Notes under the pieces: model-generated
What the model was told of the DNA's origin: nothing
Database searches by the model: none
What the model saw: the letters and a program-made list of their open reading frames with translations, nothing else
Translations under genes and position numbers: made by a program
Part shown: positions 17,439 through 26,171 of the stretch, in pieces
Numbering within the stretch: the stretch's first letter is position 1
How the letters are laid out: each line of letters opens with the position of its first letter
Assembly (NCBI GenBank): GCA_913020115.1
Contig: CAJWBQ010000022.1
Coordinates: 1 to 64,000, forward strand
DNA length: 64,000 nucleotides
DNA from: an uncultured Cellvibrionales bacterium
GTDB lineage: Bacteria; Pseudomonadota; Gammaproteobacteria; Pseudomonadales; Cellvibrionaceae
Reading direction: 5' to 3'

Positions 17439-17753
17439 ATGAAGCAACGACGTATTCTAGCCATAATTATTTTATTCCCGTTTTCACTGCTATCGTTATA
17501 CGCAATGGCGGAAGTGGGTTACATAGGACTTTTTGAGTATCAACTCCAAAGCCCAGCGGGCTGGCAGGTGCTCGCTGACCTAGTGGTTGCACTTGTACTG
17601 GTCTTAAGTTGGCTGGTGCCAGACGCAAAAAGCACGGGTAGAAACCCTGCGCCTTGGGTGGTGCTTACCTTGTTAAGTGGGTCATTTGGGCCATTGCTGT
17701 ATTTGCTTACCGCAAAAACTAAAACCGTAGAGGTGGGTGCTCAACACGCTTGA
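17439..17753 (+). CDS. Small three-segment membrane protein (DUF2834-like)
   Basis: A 104-residue inner-membrane protein with three hydrophobic segments at about residues 6-26, 42-60 and 74-90. The pattern 'WQVLADLVVALVL', 'SWLVPDAKSTGRNP' and 'SGSFGPLLYLLT' resembles DUF2834 proteins, whose function is unknown. A strong AAGGAG precedes the ATG by 7 bases. It is the divergent partner and likely target of the XRE regulator. Confidence 0.7.
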   Translation: MKQRRILAIIILFPFSLLSLYAMAEVGYIGLFEYQLQSPAGWQVLADLVVALVLVLSWLVPDAKSTGRNPAPWVVLTLLSGSFGPLLYLLTAKTKTVEVGAQHA

Positions 17754-17842
17754 TATCGTCATCTTAGAAATTTGGCGCCGATTCGCCTTCGATGCGTTTA
17801 GAATGGTAGACCTTGAATATATTGGGGTTCCACCGTCGGAGT

Positions 17843-18451
17843 ATGAAAGCGTTGGACGTAAAGAAACAGCGCAGGCGGCCAGATCTGGCGCCTGCTACAG
17901 AGATCCATTCGCGCCTAACGGCGGTCCAGCGGGCCTTCTATGAGAGCGTGTACGAGCAGTATAAAGGAGATGTAAAACGTTTCCTGCAGCGTCAGGGCTT
18001 ACAAGCCGATGTGGCCAGTGACCTTCTGCACGATGTGTACTACCGTATTATTCGCCAGAATGAGCCTGACAAGCTGAGTGAAAAGCCCCGCGCCTACCTG
18101 TATACCATTGCAATCAACCTGGTTCGAGACCGCGCGCGCCGACGGAAGGCGACGCCTGTTATCTATGATTCTCATAACGAACACGACTCCGAAATGTATG
18201 TGGTTGAACTCTCACCCGAAAAACAAGTGTTGGTTAGCCAGCAGCTCAATCTAATCAAAGAGGCTATATTGGGCTTGCCCGAGCGGTCTCGCCAAATATT
18301 AGTGCTCCACCGTTTTGAGCATATGAATTCGAAGGAAATATCGGCCATGATTGGCGTTCCATTACGCACTGTACAGCGACACCTAAACGAGGCCTTGGCA
18401 TTTTGCCAGCGTTACTTAGATCGAGAAAACAGCGAAGGAGTGGGTCGATGA
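17843..18451 (+). CDS. FecI-type ECF sigma factor
   Basis: An ECF sigma factor of about 202 residues that would direct RNA polymerase to the downstream transport operon when signalled from the cell surface. Seen: region 2 'FYESVYEQYKGDVKRFL' and 'DLLHDVYYRIIRQNEP', 'YTIAINLVRDRARRR', and region 4 'LPERSRQILVLHRFEHM' with 'SKEISAMIGVPLRTVQRHL'. The start is uncertain: ATG 17843 has GGAG only one base away, and an in-frame TTG at 17813 adds ten residues. Its TGA overlaps the FecR start (ATGA), so the two are translationally coupled. Confidence 0.9.
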   Translation: MKALDVKKQRRRPDLAPATEIHSRLTAVQRAFYESVYEQYKGDVKRFLQRQGLQADVASDLLHDVYYRIIRQNEPDKLSEKPRAYLYTIAINLVRDRARRRKATPVIYDSHNEHDSEMYVVELSPEKQVLVSQQLNLIKEAILGLPERSRQILVLHRFEHMNSKEISAMIGVPLRTVQRHLNEALAFCQRYLDRENSEGVGR

Positions 18452-19497
18452 ATAAGTCTGACGACAAAGACCTGCTGTTGGCGGCGGCGGAATGGATGTG
18501 CTTGTTAGCTGAAGGCGAAACCTTGAGCGAAGCACAGTGTGAAGAATATGCAGAGTGGATTCAGAGCCCAGGCGCGGAGAGCGCCTTGTCTCAAGTTGAA
18601 TCTACCTACAGCCTCAGCGCCCAGCTTCGCGCCGACCCCGAAATAGCAGAGCTTATTGCCCAGAGTAAGACCTTAGGTGATGCTCTTCCAAGGCGTTGGA
18701 ATCTGAAACGACCACTTGCATTAGTTGCAGCGTTTGCTCTGGCGGCTATTGGATTTGTTGTAGTACAAAAAACTAATGTGGACCCAATTATTGCTCCTTT
18801 GGTGATCCATCAAACGACTACTGGTGAGCGTCGGGCCGTTACTTTGGTTGACGGCAGTATTGTCACGCTTAACACCGCCAGTGAAATTCATGTCGACTAC
18901 AGCACTCATCAGCGGCGGATCATTTTGGCTCGAGGTGAAGCGCTCTTTGACGTGCAAAAAAATACCAGTAGACCATTTGTGGTGCGCGCAGGCGCCGGTG
19001 AAATCACTGCATTAGGCACCATTTTCGATGTGAGAATTTACGGCAATGACTCAAATAGCGTAAGTGTGGCTTTGCTGGAAGGTAAGATTTCGGTTGAGAA
19101 GACCCTCCCTGACTTTGCACAAAACCCGAATCTTCGTGAACCAACTATCTCTAAGAAACTGTTGTCCAGTGGCGAGAGTTTGATGTTCAGTGATAGCACT
19201 ATGTCTGATGTGAAGAAGATCGCAGAAATATCACAAACGGCTGCTTGGAAAGACGGTACGGTTTATTTTACTAACGCGCCATTGGCAGACATTGTGGCTG
19301 AAATAAACCGATATTCTGTGCGAAAAATTGTGATTCAAGATAGTTCTCTAAAAGACGAACGCCTGAATGCTTACTTTAATTTGGACGATGGTTCATACGA
19401 CTCGCTGTTGTTTGCCTTGAGAGAAAATTTTGGCGTTAAATGGTACCTGCAATCGGGCACCACCGTGTTATATCGAGAGAAAAGCAGTAAAAAATAA
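18448..19497 (+). CDS. FecR-type anti-sigma/sensor protein
   Basis: A 349-residue inner-membrane regulator that controls the FecI-type sigma factor in response to the receptor. Residues 1-80 form the cytoplasmic FecR N-terminus ('AAEWMCLLAEGETLSEAQ'), one membrane segment follows at about 90-108 ('ALVAAFALAAIGFVVV'), and the periplasmic FecR domain contains 'LVDGSIVTLNTASEIHV', 'LARGEALFDVQKN' and 'ALGTIFDVRIYG'. The C-terminal 80 residues ('LADIVAEINRYSVRKIVI') resemble the STN/DUF4974 fold. AAGGAG precedes the ATG, which overlaps the sigma-factor stop. Confidence 0.93.
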   Translation: MNKSDDKDLLLAAAEWMCLLAEGETLSEAQCEEYAEWIQSPGAESALSQVESTYSLSAQLRADPEIAELIAQSKTLGDALPRRWNLKRPLALVAAFALAAIGFVVVQKTNVDPIIAPLVIHQTTTGERRAVTLVDGSIVTLNTASEIHVDYSTHQRRIILARGEALFDVQKNTSRPFVVRAGAGEITALGTIFDVRIYGNDSNSVSVALLEGKISVEKTLPDFAQNPNLREPTISKKLLSSGESLMFSDSTMSDVKKIAEISQTAAWKDGTVYFTNAPLADIVAEINRYSVRKIVIQDSSLKDERLNAYFNLDDGSYDSLLFALRENFGVKWYLQSGTTVLYREKSSKK

Positions 19498-19533
19498 TAG
19501 CGCCGAAGAGTAGTTAAAATTCAGGCACATAAA

Positions 19534-22230
19534 ATGACAACAAAAAACTGTATATATAAAGCCCTGTTGTGGGCCTTACTTATGCTCGTCGCCCTGCAGT
19601 TGGAGGCGAGCGAGCTCGTGCCCAGCTCGGCGACTAGGCAGGGCGCTGCGCCGATACTTAATAAAATGACATTTAATATCGCCGCTCAATCTATGGATTC
19701 CGGCTTAAGAGAATATGCCAAGCACACCCGTAGGCAATTGTTTTTTCTGCCATCTCTAACCCAGGGGAAACGCTGTCAGAATCTCGAGGGTGCATACGAC
19801 CCCGATCTAGCACTGGACAAATTACTATTGCATTCCGGTCTTATCGCTAAGCGTGATGACCGTGGCGGCATTACCATTGTGGCAGAGGTGTCGAGTGAAA
19901 TTGAGTTTGACCCACTCGTTATAGAAGAGATCATTGTCAGGGCGCAAAAGCGCTTTCAAGATGCACAAAATATTGGTTTGTCTATTAATGTGTTTACCGC
20001 GCAAACCATAGAGCAACTGGGCATCGGTGATACGGCGGCACTCGGCGCCAATGCCACCAGTGTGGTGACCTCGAACATCAATGGTAATACACAGCCTAGT
20101 ATTTTTATTCGCGGTGTGGGCCTTAATGACACTCGTATTAATAATACCCCACCAGCGGGTCTCTATGTAGACGAAGTGTTTATGAGCTCGACTGCACTCA
20201 TGGGCTTGCAAGTATTTGATGTTGAGCGGATCGAGATACTTAAAGGGCCTCAGGGCACGCTGTACGGTCGAAATACTACGGCAGGCACCGTCAGCTATTT
20301 TACCAATGACCCCACTAGAGATTTTGAAGCCCAGCTTAAATTGGGTATGGGTAACTACAATTCACGGACCCGTGAGGGAACAATAAGTGGTTCATTAAGT
20401 TCCAATCTACAGGGGCGTTTTGCATTTCAAGATGTTGAAAGGGGCGGGCATCAGCGGAATACCTTTTTGAACGAGCGTCATGGCGGCGTTGATACACAGT
20501 CGGCGCGAATAACAATTGCTTGGCAGCCCACTAACTCGATGTTCGTCAATGCCAAGTTATTTGGCTCGAATAATAATTCTCAAGGTATGAATTTTGATGC
20601 AATCCCTACAGGGAACCCCGAAATTATTAAGGGGCATGGCCCTAGCGAACTTGCTCGTTTGGCCTTGAATGGGCAGCAAAACGATATTCTCGACCCTGAA
20701 ACCGTAAGCTGCGAAGCCGCGAAATTAGGCAAAGTTGATTTGGCTCGCATGCAGTGTACAGACTATCTTGGTCAGGCCGACACCGATGGCGACGCCTATA
20801 GCGGACGTTGGAATGTTAGGCCTGTTATCGACAATGAAACCCTAGGTTTTAGCACCTCGGTGGACTGGGTGTTTGATCGGGTACTGCTGTCATCTGTTAC
20901 AGGGATGGTGAAATTGTCCCGCCAGCGCAATGAAGATCGAGATGGCAGCCCTAAACGTATGCTCGATTCTTTTTACGCCAACGACTTGCAGCAAGTCTCA
21001 CAAGAATTCAGGTTGTCGTCTACCGCAGAAGAAAAACTCGCTTGGATCGTCGGAGCTCTCTATTCCAATGATCGCTATGACACCGTTGAGGCCTTTGATT
21101 TTAGTGACTCTCTGGGGCCCACCGTGGGTTCTCCTGATCGTTTCGTGCCGATCACGGAATATGTTCAAGAAACCGATACCACTGCAATTTTTACCCATCT
21201 AGAGTACGAGCTTGCGACTCATCTTCGCGCTGTGTTGGGTTTGCGTTACACCTACGAGAAAAAATCTTTTACTGGCGGTAGCCGTGTTTTATTAGAAGTG
21301 GGTTCGCCTTTTGATGCTTTGGCCGCCGAACAGGGGCTCAGTGATGAATCTAGCAGTAATGGAGTATTGCCGCTGTTTGGAGCTGGAGGATGCGTTTACG
21401 ATGGTACTCAGTTGTGCAATGAAATTTTTAGTGTGAGCGACGTATCTGGAAAAGTGGGCTTTGAATATTCAGGTTTAGAACAACAGTTAATTTACGGTAG
21501 TTTTAGTAAGGGGTTTAAGTCAGGAGGTATTAACGGTTCAATTGGCTTAGACCCTAAAGTTTATGAAATTGTCGAAGAAGAAATAATTTGGGCTTATGAG
21601 CTGGGTTACAAAAGCGACCTTCTCAATAAATCTTTAAGGTTCAATAGTGCTTTATTTTTCTACGAATATAGCGGCCTACAATTCAAGCATAATGTGTCCT
21701 TCAATGCCGGTACCGGCCTCGGTTTTCCGTATACGGAGTTAACCAATTCGGGAGACGCGGCCGTAAGAGGAGGCGAGTTTGAGCTATGGTGGCGCCCACT
21801 AAAAGCCCTGGACATACGCTTAGGTCTTAGCCTCATTGATTTTGACATTAAATCGAATGCCCCAGGTTTGGGGAGAACACAAACACACACGCCAAAAACC
21901 AGTGCAAATGCCAGTGTTCGCTACGAAATTCCCTTAAACTCGCGAGCAACTCTAGCCCTAAATATGGACCTGAGCTGGCAGGATGAGGTATTTCAGGATG
22001 CCCAAAATTCGCCAATTTTGACTCAGAGTGCCTACGCCTTAGTGAATGGGAAATTGTCGTTGTCTGCTAAGAACTCAACTTGGAATATTTCTTTGTGGGG
22101 GAAAAATCTTGGCGACGAAGAGTATTCGCTCTTTGGTTTTAATCTCTTAGGAGGTTCCTACAGTTTAGCGGCTGAAGTGCCAAGCATCGGTCGCACCTAT
22201 GGTTTGGAGGCGAGTTATCGCTTTCGTTAA
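19534..22230 (+). CDS. FecA-type TonB receptor with STN signalling domain
   Basis: An 898-residue outer-membrane transducer. After the signal peptide ('MLVALQLEASE') an STN domain occupies about residues 45-115 ('MTFNIAAQSMDSGLREYAK', 'ALDKLLLHSGLIAKRDD'), which contacts FecR in the periplasm. Then come the TonB box region 'IEEIIVRAQKRF', plug motifs 'IFIRGVGLNDTR' and 'IEILKGPQGTLYGRNTTAG', and a barrel ending 'GLEASYRFR'. It follows FecR by 36 bases, completing a sigma-antisigma-receptor cell-surface signalling set. The usual ligands of such sets are metal complexes, but the plug resembles the lipid or glycan type receptors elsewhere in the window, so the ligand is open. Confidence 0.93.
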   Translation: MTTKNCIYKALLWALLMLVALQLEASELVPSSATRQGAAPILNKMTFNIAAQSMDSGLREYAKHTRRQLFFLPSLTQGKRCQNLEGAYDPDLALDKLLLHSGLIAKRDDRGGITIVAEVSSEIEFDPLVIEEIIVRAQKRFQDAQNIGLSINVFTAQTIEQLGIGDTAALGANATSVVTSNINGNTQPSIFIRGVGLNDTRINNTPPAGLYVDEVFMSSTALMGLQVFDVERIEILKGPQGTLYGRNTTAGTVSYFTNDPTRDFEAQLKLGMGNYNSRTREGTISGSLSSNLQGRFAFQDVERGGHQRNTFLNERHGGVDTQSARITIAWQPTNSMFVNAKLFGSNNNSQGMNFDAIPTGNPEIIKGHGPSELARLALNGQQNDILDPETVSCEAAKLGKVDLARMQCTDYLGQADTDGDAYSGRWNVRPVIDNETLGFSTSVDWVFDRVLLSSVTGMVKLSRQRNEDRDGSPKRMLDSFYANDLQQVSQEFRLSSTAEEKLAWIVGALYSNDRYDTVEAFDFSDSLGPTVGSPDRFVPITEYVQETDTTAIFTHLEYELATHLRAVLGLRYTYEKKSFTGGSRVLLEVGSPFDALAAEQGLSDESSSNGVLPLFGAGGCVYDGTQLCNEIFSVSDVSGKVGFEYSGLEQQLIYGSFSKGFKSGGINGSIGLDPKVYEIVEEEIIWAYELGYKSDLLNKSLRFNSALFFYEYSGLQFKHNVSFNAGTGLGFPYTELTNSGDAAVRGGEFELWWRPLKALDIRLGLSLIDFDIKSNAPGLGRTQTHTPKTSANASVRYEIPLNSRATLALNMDLSWQDEVFQDAQNSPILTQSAYALVNGKLSLSAKNSTWNISLWGKNLGDEEYSLFGFNLLGGSYSLAAEVPSIGRTYGLEASYRFR

Positions 22231-22274
22231 GTTAGAAAAATAACTATAAAAATACAATATTAGGAGTAGATACA

Positions 22275-23600
22275 GTGCCATCAGGATTCGAACATGAAGC
22301 CCCTAGAGGCGACCAAACCCAAGTTATTAACTTAGCTGAACGTCGTTCGTTTATGGAGGCCTTGGGGCCGGGTATTTTATTTGCTGCCACCTCCGTTGGT
22401 GTGTCGCACTTAGTGCAATCCACTCGTGCGGGAGCGGCCTTCGGTTTGGGGATGCTACTGATTATTGTGGCGGCTCACGTATTTAAATACAGTACTTTTC
22501 GTTCTGGCAGTCTCTACGCTCGAATTTCAGGGAAGTCACTTTTGCACGCCTATCGACAACAAGGTCGCGGCCCACTGATGCTGCTAGGTTTGGTAATAAT
22601 GGGCACCATGTCCATTACCTTGGCGGGTGTTACCATTGTCGCAGCCGGGCTTGCTCAGGCTGTTATTTCCGATGCGCTGAGTTTGCCTCTAACTTCGCTG
22701 CTGGTCATGTTGTTGGCTGTGGCAATTGTTTGGAAAGGCAATTATCAATATCTAGAAAACACCGCTAAGTATATGGTGATTTTTTTGTCCTTGGTGACTG
22801 TACTGACTACCATTCTGGTGCTTCCTAATATTGAATTTTCGAATGCACGCTCCTGGGTGTTGGAGAGTTGGGACTTAAAAACCATTTTATTTGCCGTGGC
22901 ACTCGCTGGGTGGATGCCCACCAGTCTAGATATGAGTATTGTTCAATCTCTGTGGACCGTAGAAAAAGAGAAACTTTCGCCTAGCAGGGGTGATTCAGCT
23001 CGCGAAGGCAGCTTGGATTTTCAAATTGGTTATTGGGGAACCGCCTTGTTGGCGCTGTTTTTTTGCCTTATAGGAGCCGGTGTTATGCACAACAGCGGCG
23101 TAACTTTTTCCAATAACGCCGCTAATTTTTCCTCGCAGATAATTTCGATGTATGCCTCAACTCTGGGTGATTGGAGTGCCCCACTTATCGCTTCAGCCGC
23201 CTTGGCAGTTATGTTTTCAACAGTGTTAACCGTTGTGGATGCTTACCCGAGGGTCGTGAGTGCACTGCTTGCAACGTTTAAGCAGGATTCAGATGAAGCC
23301 TTAGTTCGTGCGCCAGAGGGCTCTCGTCATTTCTATTTAGGCACAGTTTTTCTTCACGTGGTGCTGGCTTATTTCTTGATAGCCTATTGGGCCGATTCTT
23401 TTAAGGGCTTAATTGATATGGCGGCAACCTTGGCTTTTGTGTCTGCACCCTTTATCGCCTTTTGTAATCATCGCGCTATGTGTTCTAAAGAAATTCCGCT
23501 ACAGCAAAGACTTCACGGCAAACAGTACAGCCTGAGTGTTCTGAGTATTTTGGTTCTACTGGTGTTTTCTATTTCCTGCCTATATGTAATGAATCTTTAA
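22275..23600 (+). CDS. Nramp-fold transporter lacking canonical metal-site motifs
   Basis: A 441-residue inner-membrane protein with about 11 hydrophobic segments and Nramp family features: 'MEALGPGILFAATSVGV', 'STRAGAAFGLGMLL' and 'VALAGWMPTSLDMS'. In metal-transporting Nramps, TM1 has DPGN and TM6 has MPH. Here the aligned positions read GVSH and MPT, so the Asp, Asn and His positions of the metal site are changed while the Met-Pro is kept. Substrate is therefore uncertain. The GTG start is supported by AGGAG 8 bases upstream. It follows the STN receptor by 44 bases and is probably the inner-membrane step of that uptake system. A terminator follows. Confidence 0.8.
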   Translation: MPSGFEHEAPRGDQTQVINLAERRSFMEALGPGILFAATSVGVSHLVQSTRAGAAFGLGMLLIIVAAHVFKYSTFRSGSLYARISGKSLLHAYRQQGRGPLMLLGLVIMGTMSITLAGVTIVAAGLAQAVISDALSLPLTSLLVMLLAVAIVWKGNYQYLENTAKYMVIFLSLVTVLTTILVLPNIEFSNARSWVLESWDLKTILFAVALAGWMPTSLDMSIVQSLWTVEKEKLSPSRGDSAREGSLDFQIGYWGTALLALFFCLIGAGVMHNSGVTFSNNAANFSSQIISMYASTLGDWSAPLIASAALAVMFSTVLTVVDAYPRVVSALLATFKQDSDEALVRAPEGSRHFYLGTVFLHVVLAYFLIAYWADSFKGLIDMAATLAFVSAPFIAFCNHRAMCSKEIPLQQRLHGKQYSLSVLSILVLLVFSISCLYVMNL

Positions 23601-23602
23601 AT

Positions 23603-23630
23603 GCCAAAATAATTTGGCGCGCTTTTGTTT
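23603..23630 (+). terminator. Probable terminator after the FecIR-receptor-transporter operon
   Basis: GCCAAA (23603-23608) and TTTGGC (23613-23618) form a stem with an ATAA loop, followed after GCGC by TTTTGTTTTG. The stem is short and the T-run slightly delayed, but the place, just after the last gene of the operon, fits. Confidence 0.55.
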
Positions 23631-23740
23631 TGTCTGCGTTGAATCAAAGGTAAGTGTGCAGTTTCTCTTGCCGAAAATGGCTAGCCTATGGGTATTGTTT
23701 GCTAGCCTGAATGATTCTAAAAATAAAACAGAAGGGCGCA

Positions 23741-26077
23741 ATGATGATAAAACCAAATATTAAATTACTTAGTTTAAAAAGTTTATCGGCAGCCGTTAGT
23801 GCGATAATACTTTCTCCAGTGATGAGTAGCGCAACCGTACAGGCAGAAGGTTTTACCTTAGAAGAAGTTGTTGTTACCGCACGAAAAAGAGAAGAAAGCC
23901 TTCAAGATACGCCCATTTCCGTGACCGCGGTGAGTGGCCAGCTGCTCAGTGAAATGGGTGTGGCTGATTTAACCGGTATAGCCAGTATCGCACCTAATGT
24001 TAGCTTTACTACAACGGGCACTGTGTCGGGGTCTACCTCTTCGGCCGTTGTTTACATTCGAGGAATTGGCCAGAACGATTACGTGCCGGTAGTGGATCCC
24101 GGAGTTGGAATCTATGTGGATGACGTCTACATGGGGCGAACTATTGGTTCTGTATTAGACCTAATGGACATTAAAAGTTTAGAAGTGGTACGAGGCCCTC
24201 AGGGTACCTTATTTGGTCGCAACAGTATTGGTGGCGCCATTTCTTTAACCACGAATGCACCTAGTAACGAGCTTGCAGGTTCTGTTCGTATTGTGGGGGG
24301 AGACGACAGTCGCCGTGAATTGTTTGCAAACGTCAACGTGCCAATATCAGACACCCTGCGTGCAAACGTCAATGTAATGAGCCGTCAACGCGACGGCACG
24401 GTAGAGCGAATTCTTGTTCCGGGTTCGGAAAAACTGGGTAATGATAATTCCCTCGGTGGCCGCGTGCGGGTGGAGTGGGACGCAAGTGATAAGCTGCTTG
24501 TTGCTCTGGCGGCCGATTTTGTTCATGAGCGTGAGGAGTCGGCTCCTGAAGTGAATTTATTTGTGCGTGATGGCGCCTTATTGCCCGCGTCCTGGAATGG
24601 TTATGGAGCGTTGGCGGCCTTGTCGGTTACCTCCACCGCATCTAATTGTATTCAAGGTGATTCTTCCGTGGGCAGTGATTGTTATAACAACAGCTTAAAT
24701 GAGGGCCCCTTTAAAACTCGAGAAACGTCATTGTCACAGAACGATATCGATAGTTGGGGCGTTTCACTCTCATCTACCTACGATATCAATGATGGCTTAA
24801 GTGCGAAGCTCATCTTGGCCTATCGTGATATCGAGGCCTATTTTGCGCGTCAGGTTGACGGAACGGAATTTAACATTTTTGAAAATCGTGACGAATATCT
24901 TCACAATCAGTTCAGCGCCGATTTCCGTTTCAATGGTTCTTCAGATCAACTGGATTGGGTGGCGGGTGTCTTCTATTACACAGAAGAAGCTGACAACCAG
25001 TTGGATTTTACAGGTGCATTAGAGGGTACGGCTTATCCTGTACATGTGGGTGGCGTTGTTGAGAATGAAAACTATGCGATTTACGGCGAAGGTACTTACC
25101 ATCTTAGTGAAGATTGGCATCTGACCGCTGGCTTGCGTTACACCGACGAAACCAAGCGAGTGAATCCCAATGCCTATCGCTATCCTGGCGGTGACATTGA
25201 AAATCCACCTGAACACGGAGCGCCCGGTACCAGTGAGTTGTTTCCAGAGGGTTGGAATGAAATCGGCTTTAGTGAAAGTACCTATCGCTTGGTATTGGCC
25301 CATGATTTAAATGAAAATACTACCGCTTACGGTTCTGTTTCTACAGGGTTTAAGTCCGGTGGTTTTGAGTGGCGTATTACCAATACCAACTTCCGCGACG
25401 ACCCAAGCTTGAATGGTAACTTGCCGAGCTTTGACCCAGAGACCGTCACAAGTTATGAACTTGGTTTGAAAACCGAGCTCCCTGACGTAGGTCTTCGTTT
25501 CAATGCTTCCCTGTTCCACAGTGATTATGACGATATGATTGTTGCAGCCAACGCAGGGGGGATCGCCACATTCCAAACCAATGCTGCCGTAGCGGTGATT
25601 GACGGAGTAGAGCTTGAGCTAACTTGGGTGCCTATTCCGGAGCTATTGCTTAACCTAAATGTGGGCTACATCGACGCAGCATACGATGAATTAACACCGG
25701 GTGCCTTGGCGGCCGGCTTGTCTCTTGATGACGAGTTCGTCAATACGCCGGCTCGCACGGCCAGTTGGGGTGTGTCTTATATGTTCGCACTAAACGACGG
25801 TGCAAATATCACACCCCGTCTAGACGGTCATTACAAATCCCGCCAACATTTCGAAGCCAATAATAGCGATTATGTTTTTGACGATGGTCATACCGCTTGG
25901 AATGCCTCAGTTCGTTATTCCGCAGCAGATGGTAACTGGAGTGTTTCAGGGGGAATTGAAAATCTGACAGATGAACTCTACCTAGTGGGTGGTGATTCTA
26001 ATAGTGCCATTGGTTATGAAAATGGTATCTATTCTCGACCTAGAAATGCCTACATTAACGCAGAGTATCAATTCTAA
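23741..26077 (+). CDS. TonB-dependent outer-membrane receptor
   Basis: A 778-residue receptor with a signal peptide ending about 'SSATVQAEG', TonB box region 'LEEVVVTARKREES', plug motifs 'VYIRGIGQNDY', 'VGIYVDDVYMGRT' and 'LEVVRGPQGTLFGRNSIGG', and a barrel ending in Phe ('NAYINAEYQF'), the canonical C-terminus. It has no STN domain. The frame opens at 23711, but the ATG at 23741 has AAGG at a suitable distance and gives a better signal peptide. It follows the transporter operon behind a terminator and faces the Mo hydroxylase genes; a bidirectional hairpin lies between them. Ligand not predictable from sequence. Confidence 0.92.
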   Translation: MMIKPNIKLLSLKSLSAAVSAIILSPVMSSATVQAEGFTLEEVVVTARKREESLQDTPISVTAVSGQLLSEMGVADLTGIASIAPNVSFTTTGTVSGSTSSAVVYIRGIGQNDYVPVVDPGVGIYVDDVYMGRTIGSVLDLMDIKSLEVVRGPQGTLFGRNSIGGAISLTTNAPSNELAGSVRIVGGDDSRRELFANVNVPISDTLRANVNVMSRQRDGTVERILVPGSEKLGNDNSLGGRVRVEWDASDKLLVALAADFVHEREESAPEVNLFVRDGALLPASWNGYGALAALSVTSTASNCIQGDSSVGSDCYNNSLNEGPFKTRETSLSQNDIDSWGVSLSSTYDINDGLSAKLILAYRDIEAYFARQVDGTEFNIFENRDEYLHNQFSADFRFNGSSDQLDWVAGVFYYTEEADNQLDFTGALEGTAYPVHVGGVVENENYAIYGEGTYHLSEDWHLTAGLRYTDETKRVNPNAYRYPGGDIENPPEHGAPGTSELFPEGWNEIGFSESTYRLVLAHDLNENTTAYGSVSTGFKSGGFEWRITNTNFRDDPSLNGNLPSFDPETVTSYELGLKTELPDVGLRFNASLFHSDYDDMIVAANAGGIATFQTNAAVAVIDGVELELTWVPIPELLLNLNVGYIDAAYDELTPGALAAGLSLDDEFVNTPARTASWGVSYMFALNDGANITPRLDGHYKSRQHFEANNSDYVFDDGHTAWNASVRYSAADGNWSVSGGIENLTDELYLVGGDSNSAIGYENGIYSRPRNAYINAEYQF

Positions 26078-26086
26078 AGCCGGTGA

Positions 26087-26115
26087 CGGGCTCGCTGAAA
26101 TCTCCAGAGAGCCCG
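26087..26115. terminator. Possible shared hairpin between convergent genes
   Basis: CGGGCTC (26087-26093) pairs with GAGCCCG (26109-26115) over a 15-base loop in the 94-base gap between the receptor and the convergent Mo hydroxylase gene. A T-rich stretch (GGTTTATTTTTAAT) follows 15 bases later on the plus strand. Likely a terminator, perhaps for both directions. Confidence 0.45.
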
Positions 26116-26171
26116 CCTACTTTGTTAAAAGGTTTATTTTTAATCGCTTATCTCTAAGATCTTGCCCGTTC

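Noticed and set aside
19825..20211. Minus-strand 128-residue ORF
   Set aside because: It lies wholly inside the STN receptor, whose motifs are clear on the plus strand.
22275..23600. Straightforward Mn/Fe Nramp transporter
   Set aside because: The DPGN and MPH metal-binding motifs are replaced, so the usual substrate cannot be assumed.
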